Source of the DNA: Pontibacter flavimaris
GTDB taxonomy: Bacteria; Bacteroidota; Bacteroidia; Cytophagales; Hymenobacteraceae
Assembly: GCF_001907195.1 (NCBI RefSeq)
Contig: NZ_LVWA01000012.1
Location: 124,001 to 188,000 of the forward strand
Length of the DNA stretch: 64,000 nt
Direction: 5' to 3'
A program made the position numbers and the translations under genes. The notes beneath the pieces are model-generated. The model saw only the letters and a list, made by a program, of their open reading frames with translations. It was not told where the DNA came from and did no database searches. This document shows, piece by piece, positions 49,305 to 59,346 of the stretch. Each line of letters begins with the position of its first letter. Within the stretch, counting starts at the first letter, position 1.

Positions 49305-50153
49305 CTACTTCAGCTGCACAGTCAGCACCGGGATGCGGGTGTGGTTCACCAAGTCCTCGGCTATACTTCCGCTAAGCAGGTGCGAGAGGCCGGTTCTGCC
49401 GTGGGTGGCCATCATGATCATGTCCGCGCGGATGTCGTTGGCGAAGTGCAGGATACCGTCTTCCTCCATCACATCGTTGTACACATTGATGGTGTAGTTC
49501 TGCAGGCCATACTTCTGGGCGGTGTACTCCAGCTTCTGCTGCACGTTGGCGCTCGACTCAAAGGCCCCGGGCGTGTTGATGTACACCAGGTGGATGCGCG
49601 ACCCGAAGATCTGCTGAAACTCCTTGAACCTGTCCATGGCTCCGCGGATCTCCCGCCTGAAGTCAGAGGCCAGCACGATCTCGCGCGGGTCAAAGTCCTG
49701 GAGGCGGCTTTTCACCGTCAGCACAGGACACTCGGAGGTGCGCACCACTTTCTCGGTATTAGAACCAATCAGGAACTCATCCAGCCCGCTGGAGCCCTTG
49801 GAGCCCATCACCACCAGGTCTACCGCATCCTCTTTTATCGTTCTCCTGATCTTGTTTATCGGGCGGTCCACATCCACCTCCTGCACCACTTCCACTCCCT
49901 CGTGCGGTACCGTGCGCAGCAGCTCGCTCATCTTGTGCTTGGTGCTTTCGAGCAGGCGCAGCATAAATACCTGCTCCATGCCATTAGAGCCCGTCGTTGC
50001 CTCGCCAGTGGTGTTGAAGCTAGAGTTATAAGGCATTTCCACCACGTGCAGCAGCTTAATGGCGGCGCCGGTGCGGCGTGCTATGGAAATGGCAACTTCG
50101 TAGGCATTGCGCGCCTCCTCCGAAAAATCAGTGGGTACTAGAATCCTTCTCAT
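49305..50153 (-). CDS. Tandem universal stress protein
   Basis: A 282-residue protein with two UspA domains (about 1-150 and 155-282). Each begins with a strand like RRILVPTDFSEEARNAYEVA or IVLASDFRREIRGAM. Each ends with the nucleotide-binding loop GSKGSSGLDEFLIGSNTEKVV or THGRTGLSHLLSGSIAEDLV followed by CPVLTVK or IPVLTVQ. The G-2x-G-9x-G(S/T) pattern implies ATP binding. USPs help cells survive starvation and stress. Confidence 0.92.
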   Translation of the reverse strand: MRRILVPTDFSEEARNAYEVAISIARRTGAAIKLLHVVEMPYNSSFNTTGEATTGSNGMEQVFMLRLLESTKHKMSELLRTVPHEGVEVVQEVDVDRPINKIRRTIKEDAVDLVVMGSKGSSGLDEFLIGSNTEKVVRTSECPVLTVKSRLQDFDPREIVLASDFRREIRGAMDRFKEFQQIFGSRIHLVYINTPGAFESSANVQQKLEYTAQKYGLQNYTINVYNDVMEEDGILHFANDIRADMIMMATHGRTGLSHLLSGSIAEDLVNHTRIPVLTVQLK

Positions 50154-50348
50154 GTTTAGTGCGGTTTAGATGGATGTTTTCATATTCTCTTGAAGTATAG
50201 CCTCTGTTTCGACCGGCAGCATAACCGAGCGGCAGCGGCAGAAAGAATCCTCATACTTCAGGTATAAAAGTATAGCGTTTGCTTAATATAAACTATGACC
50301 TTCGTCATTTTATACTCTGTTGCCTGGTATGTTGTTCAGCAGGCTTCC

Positions 50349-50385
50349 AAAAAAAGGGCCACCCCGCAGCGGGGAAGCCCTTTTT
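50349..50385 (-). terminator. Intrinsic terminator after gapA
   Basis: GGGC and inner CCCCGC pair with GCGGGG and GCCC around a single A (stem 50356-50380). On the minus strand the stem is followed by TTTTTTT. It lies 23 bases past the gapA stop. Confidence 0.85.
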
Positions 50386-50407
50386 ATACTTTAAAGTGCA
50401 GCTAAGC

Positions 50408-51409
<1,002 letters not shown>

Positions 51410-51529
51410 TTATGAGAGTTATGTTAATGCTGCTAAGTTACGATTTACGCTAGAGTAAAACCAACATTTTTTTCCATCCTGGCCCTTAGTAGCTTACGCA
51501 GGAAAGCAGAAAATATTTGCCGTAAGTTT

Positions 51530-51559
51530 TTGGATATACAGAAACACCCGCTATATTTG
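51530..51559 (+). promoter_or_regulatory. Promoter of tRNA-Glu
   Basis: TTTTTGG with TTG at 51530-51532, 19 bases, then TATATTTG (51552-51559): an ideal Bacteroidota promoter, 19 bases before the tRNA 5' end. It gives a clean reference for the -33/-7 spacing in this genome. Confidence 0.8.
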
Positions 51560-51578
51560 CACCACAATCAGACAGAAC

Positions 51579-51650
51579 GGCCCGTTCGTCTAGGGGTTAG
51601 GACGCCAGATTTTCATTCTGGTAACAGGGGTTCGATTCCCCTACGGGCTA
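51579..51650 (+). tRNA. tRNA-Glu (anticodon TTC)
   Basis: Acceptor stem GGCCCGT/ACGGGCT (one G-U pair), anticodon stem CCAGA/TCTGG with loop TTTTCAT (anticodon TTC), and T arm AGGGG-TTCGATT-CCCCT are complete in 72 bases. CCA is not encoded. The 3' part and the terminator behind it are repeated in decayed form at 54684, 56092 and 60368, so this tRNA is probably an integration site. Confidence 0.95.
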
Positions 51651-51651
51651 C

Positions 51652-51689
51652 AAAAAGCCGCTCCAGGTAAAACTGGAGCGGCTTTTTTT
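51652..51689 (+). terminator. Intrinsic terminator of tRNA-Glu
   Basis: AAAAAGCCGCTCCAG (51652-51666) pairs with CTGGAGCGGCTTTTT (51673-51687) across a 6-base loop, followed by a T-run. It is the parent of the three later copies. Confidence 0.9.
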
Positions 51690-51749
51690 GTTTTGTGAAT
51701 ATTCTCCCCTTCCGATTCTCAGCTTTCCAATACCTCATTAGCCAAGCCC

Positions 51750-52073
51750 TTATTTAAAATAAATATCGGATAGAACATTGGCCAAGCTGAGCGATATGAA
51801 GTCAGAACTTCGGTCATTCTCACTGCACACCAGCATTTTCAGGCGCCCCAGCAGCAGATCCAATTTTACATCGTGATGGTTGCCTTCCAGCGCCGGGAGT
51901 CTGATGTGCTGCACTACATCAGGGTACGTGAACACCTCATTTCCCCACGCGCATTCAAGGTATCTGGGGTAGAGAAGATAGTGAATGAATTGAATTTCAG
52001 CGTACCCTACATTGACATCTACACTAGTACCATGCTCATAAGAATTGCATTTCAACAAATTGATTGTCAGCAA
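51750..52073 (-). CDS. Hypothetical protein, island
   Basis: A 107-residue reading frame. The C-terminal 70 residues (RLPALEGNHHDVKLDLLLGRLKML then DFISLSLANVLSDIYFK) look like a real, folded protein end. The first 30 residues look less so, which suggests either a true N-terminus nearby or a truncated gene. No family recognised. A plus-strand frame (51873-52136) overlaps it and looks less protein-like. It lies right after the tRNA-Glu terminator. Confidence 0.35.
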   Translation of the reverse strand: MLTINLLKCNSYEHGTSVDVNVGYAEIQFIHYLLYPRYLECAWGNEVFTYPDVVQHIRLPALEGNHHDVKLDLLLGRLKMLVCSENDRSSDFISLSLANVLSDIYFK

Positions 52074-52491
52074 TTTAAACTTATAAATAAACTATTGACT
52101 CTGGATCCTATAGCCTGCTTTTTTGTTACTTCATAGTACCTGCAATGCCTTTTCTGTAGGTGTGCGCATTGGCGAATCATCATAGAAAAAACAAAAGAGA
52201 TAAAGCATGGAAGCAGCCCTGAACAAGCAGACCAGCGCACCCTACTAAATCAGCCAAAGTCGTAATTTTGAATGCCCAAACAGGTACTCTTCACGCCAAT
52301 CGTCCCTAACATGCCTGTTCCTGATTGGGAAGAGCATTACACGCATTTGCTGGACAGGCGTATGCTTTGGTATACTCACAAGCCAAAATCTCTCAAACCA
52401 ATTCCTGCTAAAAAAGTGCAAAAAAGTTGTTAATTTTAGACGACCTTTCACCAAGCTTTGACACCAGGTATGGTTCCTGGGCATTTACCTC

Positions 52492-54192
52492 ATGATCAGA
52501 TCATTTAGCGCCTCACTAGTTTGTCTTCTCACGCTCTTTTTAATGGTGTGTTTGCGATTTGACTTGACCGCCCAGGAAAGCACCTGGTTGAAGCGGTTTG
52601 GCGGCCAAGAAGAAAATATAGTGAGTTCGACGGTGCTGACTCCTGCCGGAGATATGGTGATGACGGGATCATTTATTTATGGTGATGGCCGCATGCCACT
52701 AGGGAATGTCACCTTAAAAAGTGAGGCTCCAGCAGATTTCAGATGTGGGTTTATCGCAAAATTCAATGCCGAGGGACAAGTCATATGGGGACAAGTGTTA
52801 AGGAGTAACCGGTTTGGGTCAATAGAAGAATTAGTGCTGGATACAAACGGCAACCTGTATGTGATAGGTCGCTTTCATGGGATACTCGTATTTGGTGACC
52901 AAACCTATACCGAAAATTCCTACTCGCCCCGACACTTTCTTGCTAAATACGATGCTTCCGGCAAGCCTTTGTGGCTAAAGTACCTCCCGGGAGAACTAAC
53001 TGCTGAGGCAAAGCTCTGCATCGATAAGCAGGATAACCTGTATATCGCCTGCAGCCAAGGAAAACCTAGCGGCAATGGCATAGAAACCAGGGCCCTTGTC
53101 TTGTACAAATTCGATAGTAACGGGGCTCTGCTACAGGAAAATTTAATTGCCTCTGTCAATCCCTCGAACCCTGCCTACATCCGTGACATTATCGTGGATG
53201 CTAACCAGCAGCCAATCATTTCCGGGCAGTTTATGAATTCCATGAAGATCGGCGATCAGCTGTTCGAAGGCCGTAGCATGGCAGACTGCTACCTGGTCAA
53301 ATTCAATGCCGATGGAGCAGTCAAGTGGGCCAGGCACGTGGGGAAAGGTGAGCGTTTTAGCTCGATCATGGATATGACTTTGGATAGCAGGGAGAATATC
53401 TACCTGGCTGGCCGCTTCGCAAATAAATCGGATCAGATAGACTTGGTGCTTAGGATTAATACGGAGGGAGAGCAAACCCAGCGATTCTCAGTGGCCAGAA
53501 ATGTAGATACATTCTATATGGGTGGTATTGCAGGCAGTGCGATTAAAATCAGCAACAAAGACCAGGCTATTATTTTAGCGGGGCATTTTAGGGAAAAAGT
53601 TGCTTTTGGAAACATTGTGCTAGATTCGCAGCGTGGCGAAAACGAATACGATGTGTTCCTAACAAAGATAAATGTTAAAGGTGAGATAACCGGGGTGATT
53701 CAGTCGAACGGTGATGGGACTTCCAGCGCTATCAATCTTGGTCTAACCCCAACAGATCATTTATACCTCGTAGGTCATACACTCTCATCAACATTCCGTT
53801 TCCCCAACCAACTTGCCACTAAACCTACCTCCAACTGGGACATTTTCCTTTACAAGCTGCATATCAAAATGCTAGAAACAGCTGAGGAAAGTCAACCTGA
53901 TCCGGGAAATGAAGCGGAACCTGAGCCAACTGAATACCAACAGGTGATCATACCCAATATATTCACACCCAACGGGGATACTAAGAACCAGTTCTTTGAG
54001 ATTGTCCATCTGGACTTAAGCCAAAACAATACGTTGGTTATTTTTAACCGCTGGGGAAAACAGGTATACCAATCAAAATCCTATCAAAACAATTGGGAGG
54101 CAGAGGGTCTGGCAGAGGGAACATACTACTATGTGCTCTATTTAGAAAAGGAAAGCAAGTACGTCAAAGGCTGGGTGAGTGTAGTGAGGTAG
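52492..54192 (+). CDS. T9SS type B sorted repeat protein
   Basis: A 566-residue secreted protein. A signal peptide (LVCLLTLFLMVCLRFDLTAQ) leads to a long domain of beta-propeller-like repeats (FIAKFNAEGQVIWGQVL, FLAKYDASGKPLWLKYL, YLVKFNADGAVKWARHV), about residues 30-460, then an acidic linker (ESQPDPGNEAEPEPTEY). The last 85 residues form a gliding-motility-type CHU_C domain (IPNIFTPNGDTKNQFFEI then LVIFNRWGKQVYQSKSYQNNW and YYYVLYLEK), which directs export by the type IX system. No heptamer in 1.7 kb. Function of the repeats is unknown. Confidence 0.85.
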   Translation: MIRSFSASLVCLLTLFLMVCLRFDLTAQESTWLKRFGGQEENIVSSTVLTPAGDMVMTGSFIYGDGRMPLGNVTLKSEAPADFRCGFIAKFNAEGQVIWGQVLRSNRFGSIEELVLDTNGNLYVIGRFHGILVFGDQTYTENSYSPRHFLAKYDASGKPLWLKYLPGELTAEAKLCIDKQDNLYIACSQGKPSGNGIETRALVLYKFDSNGALLQENLIASVNPSNPAYIRDIIVDANQQPIISGQFMNSMKIGDQLFEGRSMADCYLVKFNADGAVKWARHVGKGERFSSIMDMTLDSRENIYLAGRFANKSDQIDLVLRINTEGEQTQRFSVARNVDTFYMGGIAGSAIKISNKDQAIILAGHFREKVAFGNIVLDSQRGENEYDVFLTKINVKGEITGVIQSNGDGTSSAINLGLTPTDHLYLVGHTLSSTFRFPNQLATKPTSNWDIFLYKLHIKMLETAEESQPDPGNEAEPEPTEYQQVIIPNIFTPNGDTKNQFFEIVHLDLSQNNTLVIFNRWGKQVYQSKSYQNNWEAEGLAEGTYYYVLYLEKESKYVKGWVSVVR

Positions 54193-54683
54193 GCACCTCC
54201 CTTTTCCGACCCCAGCATTTTCCCCAGCACCATGCCTTGCTCATACCTGCCACTCCTCCATGGCAAGCGGCAGCCGCGGATTGAGAGCATTGCGGGTTCT
54301 ATTTGAACACCTAGGCATCCAGGTATAACAATATGTTCTCGCTGGTCTCAGCCCACGAATCCTTGGATGCAGGCGGCAACCTAAAAAATGAAACCCTGGC
54401 GATTCAGATTCAGGACAACATGGTCGCATTCATGAACCTGGTGGAAGCCTATAAGCAATATCCGTGCATCAAGAAGGCCTTGGTGGAGTTTATGGGAGAA
54501 AAGCCAGCCAAGGAAACAGAGCAGGTAGAATAAAGCATCTGAATGGTAATATGCGTTAAGGGTATTACTCAAAAATCCTTGACATAGTTAGCTTTTCACC
54601 CTCCCATAGTAACTTAAACAAGCTTTACCTCTCCTCTCAACCCCCAGGTATTTACTCACAGCCACCAAATCCCTGTGGAAAAA
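54193..54683. other. Island gap with one doubtful small frame
   Basis: About 490 bases between the T9SS gene and the first att-like repeat. Only the 66-residue frame below could be coding. No promoter or repeat stands out. Confidence 0.4.
54333..54533 (+). CDS. Doubtful small protein, island
   Basis: A 66-residue frame whose second half (NETLAIQIQDNMVAFMNLVEAYKQY then KKALVEFMGEKPAKETEQVE) has the look of a real helical tail with a charged end. A frame on the other strand (54381-54572) is weaker. It may be the end of a lost gene. No recognised family. Confidence 0.3.
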   Translation: MFSLVSAHESLDAGGNLKNETLAIQIQDNMVAFMNLVEAYKQYPCIKKALVEFMGEKPAKETEQVE

Positions 54684-54749
54684 GTTCGATAATTCAATCC
54701 TACGGGCTACTAAAAAGCCGCTTCAGGTAAAACTGGAGCGGCTTTTTTT
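54684..54749. repeat. Decayed tRNA-Glu 3' end plus terminator, copy 2
   Basis: GTTCGAT, then TACGGGCTAC (54701-54710), then AAAAAGCCGCTTCAG (54712-54726) pairing with CTGGAGCGGC and a T-run, matching 51630-51689. The T-arm stem is destroyed (AATTCAATCC in place of TCCCC), so it is no longer a tRNA part. The terminator fold is intact. Confidence 0.8.
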
Positions 54750-55111
54750 GGTTCGATATACTTCCCCTTCGGCCTTGCACCTACAAAAAACTTATTAAAC
54801 TAGAGCTCTACGAACGCGTGGTAAGACTTTACTACCAAGTGGTTCAATGCTTCTTAAAGATCTCCTGAGGCTTGAGGAGCCTTCCTTTATTATATCTCAT
54901 GTTAAATAAGGTAGCGGTACTGGTTTATTGTCTTAACTAACCTATGGCATCTGCTGCAAACAAGATTTCAACTGAGAAGGTAGATGCATGACTTGATCAA
55001 TGAGCTTAACTGTAGCGTATTACTGAATCTTTACCTATCAACGCTATAAAAGATAGTCTCACTTTCAAGATTACGGCAAGCTTTTAACCAATGAGCTGAG
55101 GATGCTGAAGG
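54750..55111. other. Island gap without genes
   Basis: About 360 bases with no recognisable gene. One TATACTT lies at its left edge (near 54768). No repeats beyond the att-like copy before it. Confidence 0.45.
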
Positions 55112-55151
55112 CAGCACAGGAGCTGCCAGTTCCAAGACAGCTCCTGTGCTG
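55112..55151 (-). terminator. Hairpin after the DinB gene
   Basis: A perfect 14-bp stem, CAGCACAGGAGCTG (55112-55125) with CAGCTCCTGTGCTG (55138-55151), 4 bases past the DinB stop. There is no T-run, so it may stabilise the transcript end more than stop transcription. Confidence 0.6.
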
Positions 55152-55155
55152 TCGT

Positions 55156-55653
55156 CTACAGCCCTTGCTCGTCGGCACTTGGTCCGTAGCTACCCGGGAT
55201 AGGAATGTTCAACAGCCGCAGATACAAGCCAAGCTGTGCCCTGTGATGGATTGTTTGCGCCAGCGCATGACGGATTGTTTCATACTTCGACAGGGTCATG
55301 TATACAACAGCACCGTTACGCAACGTCCAGGGCTCTTCCAGTTGCTCTTCTGTCGCCTGCTCCATATCTGCTTGCGCCTTTGCCAGATTCTTCTCGAACA
55401 GCGCTAAGAGCCCCTCTGTGTTTTTTACATCACCTGGATTGTAAGGGCTGGCAGCAAAGTCGAGTTCATTGGTTGTAACAGCTAAGGTTACCCAGGTGGG
55501 CAAATCGGCAATGTGCAGTGCGAGGTCTTTTATAGGCATGCTCTTGGGGTGAGGCCGCCAATCGTATTTGTCGTCTGGCACGATAACGAGCATTTTACGG
55601 GTTTTCTGCCCTTCTTCCTCGATTTCCTTCAGAAGCTTTTCGATGAGTTTCAT
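55156..55653 (-). CDS. DinB family protein
   Basis: A 165-residue four-helix bundle of the DinB/YfiT-like superfamily of putative metal-dependent thiol S-transferases. The family's three metal histidines are seen in DLALHIADLPTW near residue 47 and in YETIRHALAQTIHHRAQLGLYLRLL near 130. The N-terminal WRPHPKSMP segment is typical. Cytosolic. In Bacteroidota such proteins are numerous and their substrates unknown. It sits alone in the second block of the tRNA-Glu island. Confidence 0.88.
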   Translation of the reverse strand: MKLIEKLLKEIEEEGQKTRKMLVIVPDDKYDWRPHPKSMPIKDLALHIADLPTWVTLAVTTNELDFAASPYNPGDVKNTEGLLALFEKNLAKAQADMEQATEEQLEEPWTLRNGAVVYMTLSKYETIRHALAQTIHHRAQLGLYLRLLNIPIPGSYGPSADEQGL

Positions 55654-56091
55654 AGATCTATTTTGTTAGTTTGAACAGAGCAATATTACTAAATAAATTA
55701 GCGTATGCCAATGCATTTAGTTTAAATTAATGTTTATCAACCTTTGTCCATTAAGTAAATAGCAGGCTAAATATGCTGCCCCTTATCACTGGCAGTTTTG
55801 CTTTGTGTGGCTTTGCCAATTTCAATCTTATGCCATCTGGGTGGGAGGTATATGCCAGTTGGCACCCGACCGCAAACAGGACCTGGCAGCCCTGAGCTCC
55901 AGAACGTTGATTTGCGGAACGCTGGCTTCATACCTGTCTGCTACTTTAGCTAGTATGATACTACGCCATACCCTCTATTTATAATAAATATATTCTTGAC
56001 CATAGCCAAGTGATCAGAATTCTCGCTACCACGACTACGGTCTTCATACCTTCGAATATTCTTTTAGTGAAATCAGGTCCATATGGATAAA
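55654..56091. other. Island gap without genes
   Basis: About 440 AT-rich bases after the DinB start. The first 60 are likely its promoter region. No repeats or genes are seen before copy 3 of the tRNA-derived repeat. Confidence 0.45.
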
Positions 56092-56154
56092 GTTCGATAT
56101 TTCAATTCTACGGGCTACTAAAAAAGTCGCTCCACATCAACTAGAGCGGCTTTT
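56092..56154. repeat. Decayed tRNA-Glu 3' end plus terminator, copy 3
   Basis: GTTCGATATTTCAATTC, then TACGGGCTAC (56109-56118), then AAAAAAGTCGCTCCA and CTAGAGCGGCTTTT. More changes than copy 2, and the T-run has become TTTTATATAT. The upstream GGATAAA is shared with copies 2 and 4 and not with the tRNA. Confidence 0.75.
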
Positions 56155-56185
56155 ATATATCACTGACCTACAGAGAAGTCTACAC

Positions 56186-57058
56186 TTACAAAGTAGTCTC
56201 ATTACCATTTGCCTGCAGAAATTCACCTGCAGTCATTCCGGTCTGGGTTTTGAAGAAACGCATCAGGTGGTTGGGTTTGGGAAAGTTAAGCTCATAGGCA
56301 ATCTCACTGAGCGTCAGCTTGGAATGGAAAAGATAGTTCTTTATTTCGAGCAGCAACCTTTGCTTGAGCAGGTGTTTGGCCGTCACATTAAATTGTTCTT
56401 TTACCGCTTTGTTTAATGAAACCCGCGTAATGCCCAGCATGTCGGCATAGTCACTTACCCGCTGTTTATGCTTTATATTCTTTTCAACCAGCCGTTTGAA
56501 TTGAAAGGCATAATGGTCATTGTCCCTTTCCATTTTCAGTTGGTTAGCTGCAGCATATTCCCTGTTCAGCTTCTGCAAAATATAATAGAGGAGCGACCGT
56601 ATGATGTGCCCGCTGTCAGTCTTTGGATGCACAAGCTCTGATTTTATTTCGGTCAGAAGCGTGCAGAAGCTTTGTACAGTTTCTTTACCGACCTCCATTT
56701 TCAACGGATAGTCCAGCTGGTAGAAGTATAACAAGCGGTAAGCAAACAGCTTATCAGCAAAAAAGTCGTTCAGAAAGTCTTCCTGGAATAGAAGGATGGT
56801 GAAATCCTGTTCACCCTCATCGAAATGCCACTGCCTTTTCTGGTATGGAGACAGGAAGACGACGCTGTTGCCGGTCATTTCTATCTGGTGATCATTCAGC
56901 AGCAGTTCCCCTTTGGCTTTCTTAAAGAAAACAACCTCAAAAAAATCCGTGTTGAATGGTACCTTTTTTAAATAGTTGCTGTCAGCACTTGTAAAGTGCA
57001 GTACGTTCAGGAGCACTTCTACTCCACATTCCGTCTTTAAAAATTTAAGGGTTTCCAT
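56186..57058 (-). CDS. AraC family transcriptional regulator
   Basis: A 290-residue regulator. The N-terminal 150 residues form a cupin-like sensor (FFKKAKGELLLNDHQIEMTGNSVVFLSPYQKRQWHFDEGEQ in parts). The C-terminal AraC domain has VSDYADMLGITRVSLNKAV as the first helix-turn-helix and TLSEIAYELNFPKPNHLMRFFKTQTGMTAGEF as the second. It is divergent from the LLM oxidoreductase gene with a 315-base gap between, so it probably regulates that gene. It ends at copy 3 of the repeat. Confidence 0.88.
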   Translation of the reverse strand: METLKFLKTECGVEVLLNVLHFTSADSNYLKKVPFNTDFFEVVFFKKAKGELLLNDHQIEMTGNSVVFLSPYQKRQWHFDEGEQDFTILLFQEDFLNDFFADKLFAYRLLYFYQLDYPLKMEVGKETVQSFCTLLTEIKSELVHPKTDSGHIIRSLLYYILQKLNREYAAANQLKMERDNDHYAFQFKRLVEKNIKHKQRVSDYADMLGITRVSLNKAVKEQFNVTAKHLLKQRLLLEIKNYLFHSKLTLSEIAYELNFPKPNHLMRFFKTQTGMTAGEFLQANGNETTL

Positions 57059-57352
57059 ACATTACCACTACTAAACCTGAGCACAAGAAATAGCAGATTC
57101 TCATTAAGAAAATGCTACAACCAGAATAGTTGTATACCTGATCTATAGAATTTGCTAACATGCAATTTACAAAAAATGAACATCTCCTATCTCATCTATC
57201 ACCCACCTATTGATTCCTCGACTACTGGTCTCAATAGTTGGCTTCACTCTTTAGGTACGGATTTATTTAAAATAAATGTAGTTCGGTATAGACCTTATCA
57301 AATTGGTAGGATTCAGTACATTCCTGATACAAGTCCTTTTCCTCTGCATCGG
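57059..57352. other. Divergent regulatory gap
   Basis: About 300 AT-rich bases between the AraC gene and the LLM gene, likely holding the promoter of both and the AraC operator. No clear inverted repeat was found. Confidence 0.4.
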
Positions 57353-57360
57353 TAATTTTG
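57353..57360 (+). promoter_or_regulatory. Promoter -7 element of the LLM gene
   Basis: TAATTTTG, a TAnnTTTG match. No TTG at the right -33 distance, as expected for an activator-dependent promoter under the divergent AraC protein. It would place transcription start about 7-10 bases before the first possible ATG at 57374. Confidence 0.5.
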
Positions 57361-57373
57361 CATCTGATTTTTA

Positions 57374-58528
57374 ATGCACTATGAATTGACTGAAGAAATG
57401 ACTGATAATAATAACACACCAAAAGAAAATAACATGGCTGCTTTCCAACCAGTAACAAAAAAAGGAAACGCTCCTGTCCCGCTGTCGCTGCTCGACTTTG
57501 CTGTTACAGGACAAGGCAATTCCGCGATAGAGACGATACAGAACAGCATAGAACTGGCAAAACTTGCTGACGGCCGGGGGTATGCCCGTTATTGGGTAGC
57601 CGAGCATCATTCCATGCCGGCCATTTCGGTTACATCTCCAGCTGTCATGCTTTCCAGGTTAATCGGAGAGACCAAACAGATACGGCTCGGTGCGGGCGGG
57701 ATGATGCTGCCCAACTTTCCGCCACTGGTAGTTGCAGAACAGTTTGGTATGCTGGAGGCCATGGCCCCAGGCAGGATAGACCTGGGCATTGGGCGCGCTC
57801 CGGGAACTGATGGCTATACTGCCACAGCACTGCGTAGAGGCCATAGTTTTGGCGCGGAAAACTATATTGATCAACTACAGGAACTGCTCCATTTTTTAGA
57901 TGATGACTTTCCTGAAGATGATCCCTATAAGGATAAGGTATGGGCAGTTCCGGGTCCAGGGCAAGACCGCCAAAACGGGATACCGCGTTCTCTTAACAGC
58001 CCTTCCGTGTGGTTGCTCGGATCGTCGGGTTATTCGGCCCAATTGGCAGGTAAGATGGGATTGCCATTTGCTTTTGCAGCCCAGCTGGCCCCTGAAAATC
58101 TGCTGATGGCCTTTGACCTTTACAGAAAGAATTTCCAGCCTTCGGAGGTGCTCGACAAACCACATACATTGGCTTGCTTTGGCGTGTATGCAGCCGAGAC
58201 AGAAAAAGAAGCATTGTTGCAGACCGAAAGTTTTGCGCACAGCATGATGCGCATGATGCGAGGGCTGTCTTATTTGATGCCTTCTCCCGAAGCTCTTGCC
58301 AGATACCCTTACACGGCACAGGAAAGGCAGCTTATGGAAGGCTGGAGACACAGAATGTTCTATGGAACAGGCGAAACTGTTGTCAAAAGTCTCAATGAAG
58401 TTCAGAAACGATCAGAAGCAGACGAACTGATGATCGTAAATCTCGGACACTCACCAAAAGGGATACTTCGCTCAGCTGAACTGATCGCTGATGCGTACCA
58501 GATGCCTTCAGGCCTGACTGATTTATAG
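57374..58528 (+). CDS. LLM class flavin-dependent oxidoreductase
   Basis: A 384-residue luciferase-like monooxygenase of the MsnO8-like group. Cofactor and core motifs visible are SLLDFAVTGQGNS, YWVAEHHSMPAISVTSPAVML near residue 75, IRLGAGGMMLPNFPPLVVAEQFGMLEAMAPGRIDLGIGRAPGTD in parts, and VWLLGSSGYSAQLAGKMGLPFAFA. Such enzymes use reduced FMN or F420. The start is uncertain: 57374, 57398 (MTDNN) and 57434 (MAAFQ) are in frame, and the promoter at 57353 makes 57398 the most comfortable. Divergent from its likely AraC regulator. Confidence 0.87.
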   Translation: MHYELTEEMTDNNNTPKENNMAAFQPVTKKGNAPVPLSLLDFAVTGQGNSAIETIQNSIELAKLADGRGYARYWVAEHHSMPAISVTSPAVMLSRLIGETKQIRLGAGGMMLPNFPPLVVAEQFGMLEAMAPGRIDLGIGRAPGTDGYTATALRRGHSFGAENYIDQLQELLHFLDDDFPEDDPYKDKVWAVPGPGQDRQNGIPRSLNSPSVWLLGSSGYSAQLAGKMGLPFAFAAQLAPENLLMAFDLYRKNFQPSEVLDKPHTLACFGVYAAETEKEALLQTESFAHSMMRMMRGLSYLMPSPEALARYPYTAQERQLMEGWRHRMFYGTGETVVKSLNEVQKRSEADELMIVNLGHSPKGILRSAELIADAYQMPSGLTDL

Positions 58529-58645
58529 ACGATCATGACTGTGGATCAGGAAACAACAATTAATCGATTGACCTTTCCTGCACATCATTCATCCGGAAAT
58601 AATTTTGAGGTTAGCACCTGCTTTTTCAAACAACATCTATTTAAA

Positions 58646-59233
58646 ATGGAGATTAGTAAATTAAATAACAGTGACCTGCCACAGGTATATGAAATGGCAT
58701 TTGAAGCGTGGAAAGACGCATATCCTGGGCAATCAGATGCTTTTATAAGAAAAGTCAGTAAATTTATAGTGCGGAAGAATTACTATGAAAATGACTATAG
58801 GTATAAGATCAGTGAAGACGGAATCATAAGAGCAATTTTGCTTGGTTGTGAAAAAGATGATAAAAATAATGCCTTGGAATGGGTGGAACTTCAGACAAAA
58901 GATCTCCACGGTTCAGAGCTTTTGATCATGAACAATCAAAAAGATTATCTTGTTAAATCTGATGATCTATTAGCAACTTATTTAACTGATATCGACATAA
59001 AACTTGCATTATTTATCAGTAATAAAAGAGGTTATGGCACTAAGCTTCTGAATCATTTTATGAAAGAGTCTCAGGTAAAAGGCAAAGACAAAATGTACTT
59101 ATGGACAGACTCGAGCTGCAATCACCACTATTATCCTAAACAAGGATTTGAAGAAATTCTAAGCTTTGCTAATGCCAATGCTAACATGATGGAAGAAGAT
59201 TACCGGACACTGTTTTACAGTAAGAAGATTTAA
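58646..59233 (+). CDS. GNAT family N-acetyltransferase
   Basis: About 195 residues from the ATG at 58646 (MEISKLNNSDLPQVYEM); the longer frame from 58535 adds 37 non-homologous-looking residues. The acetyl-CoA loop is seen in NKRGYGTKLLNHFMKES near residue 135, followed by YLWTDSSCNHHYYPKQGFEEI, which is the family's strand-5/end segment. Very low GC compared with the rest of the window, so it is probably foreign. Substrate unknown. It is followed by a strong terminator shared with the convergent hydrolase gene. Confidence 0.82.
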   Translation: MEISKLNNSDLPQVYEMAFEAWKDAYPGQSDAFIRKVSKFIVRKNYYENDYRYKISEDGIIRAILLGCEKDDKNNALEWVELQTKDLHGSELLIMNNQKDYLVKSDDLLATYLTDIDIKLALFISNKRGYGTKLLNHFMKESQVKGKDKMYLWTDSSCNHHYYPKQGFEEILSFANANANMMEEDYRTLFYSKKI

Positions 59234-59281
59234 TACATATTTATTTTCTAGTATTTCAGCTAATGGGAATTCTCTGAAAAT

Positions 59282-59319
59282 AAAAAACTTCCCGTCTAAT
59301 AATTGGCGGGAAGTTTTTT
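59282..59319. terminator. Bidirectional terminator between convergent genes
   Basis: AAAAAACTTCCCG (59282-59294) pairs with CGGGAAGTTTTTT (59307-59319) around a 12-base loop, between the GNAT and the cysteine hydrolase genes. Confidence 0.85.
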
Positions 59320-59346
59320 AAACCTCTAGTACTTCCAGGATGGTGC

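Noticed and set aside
54381..54572. 63-residue minus-strand frame in the island
   Set aside because: Opposite to a slightly better plus frame; His/Leu/Cys-rich, no features.
57152..57355. 67-residue plus-strand frame before the LLM gene
   Set aside because: Lies across the likely promoter/operator region; no protein-like features.
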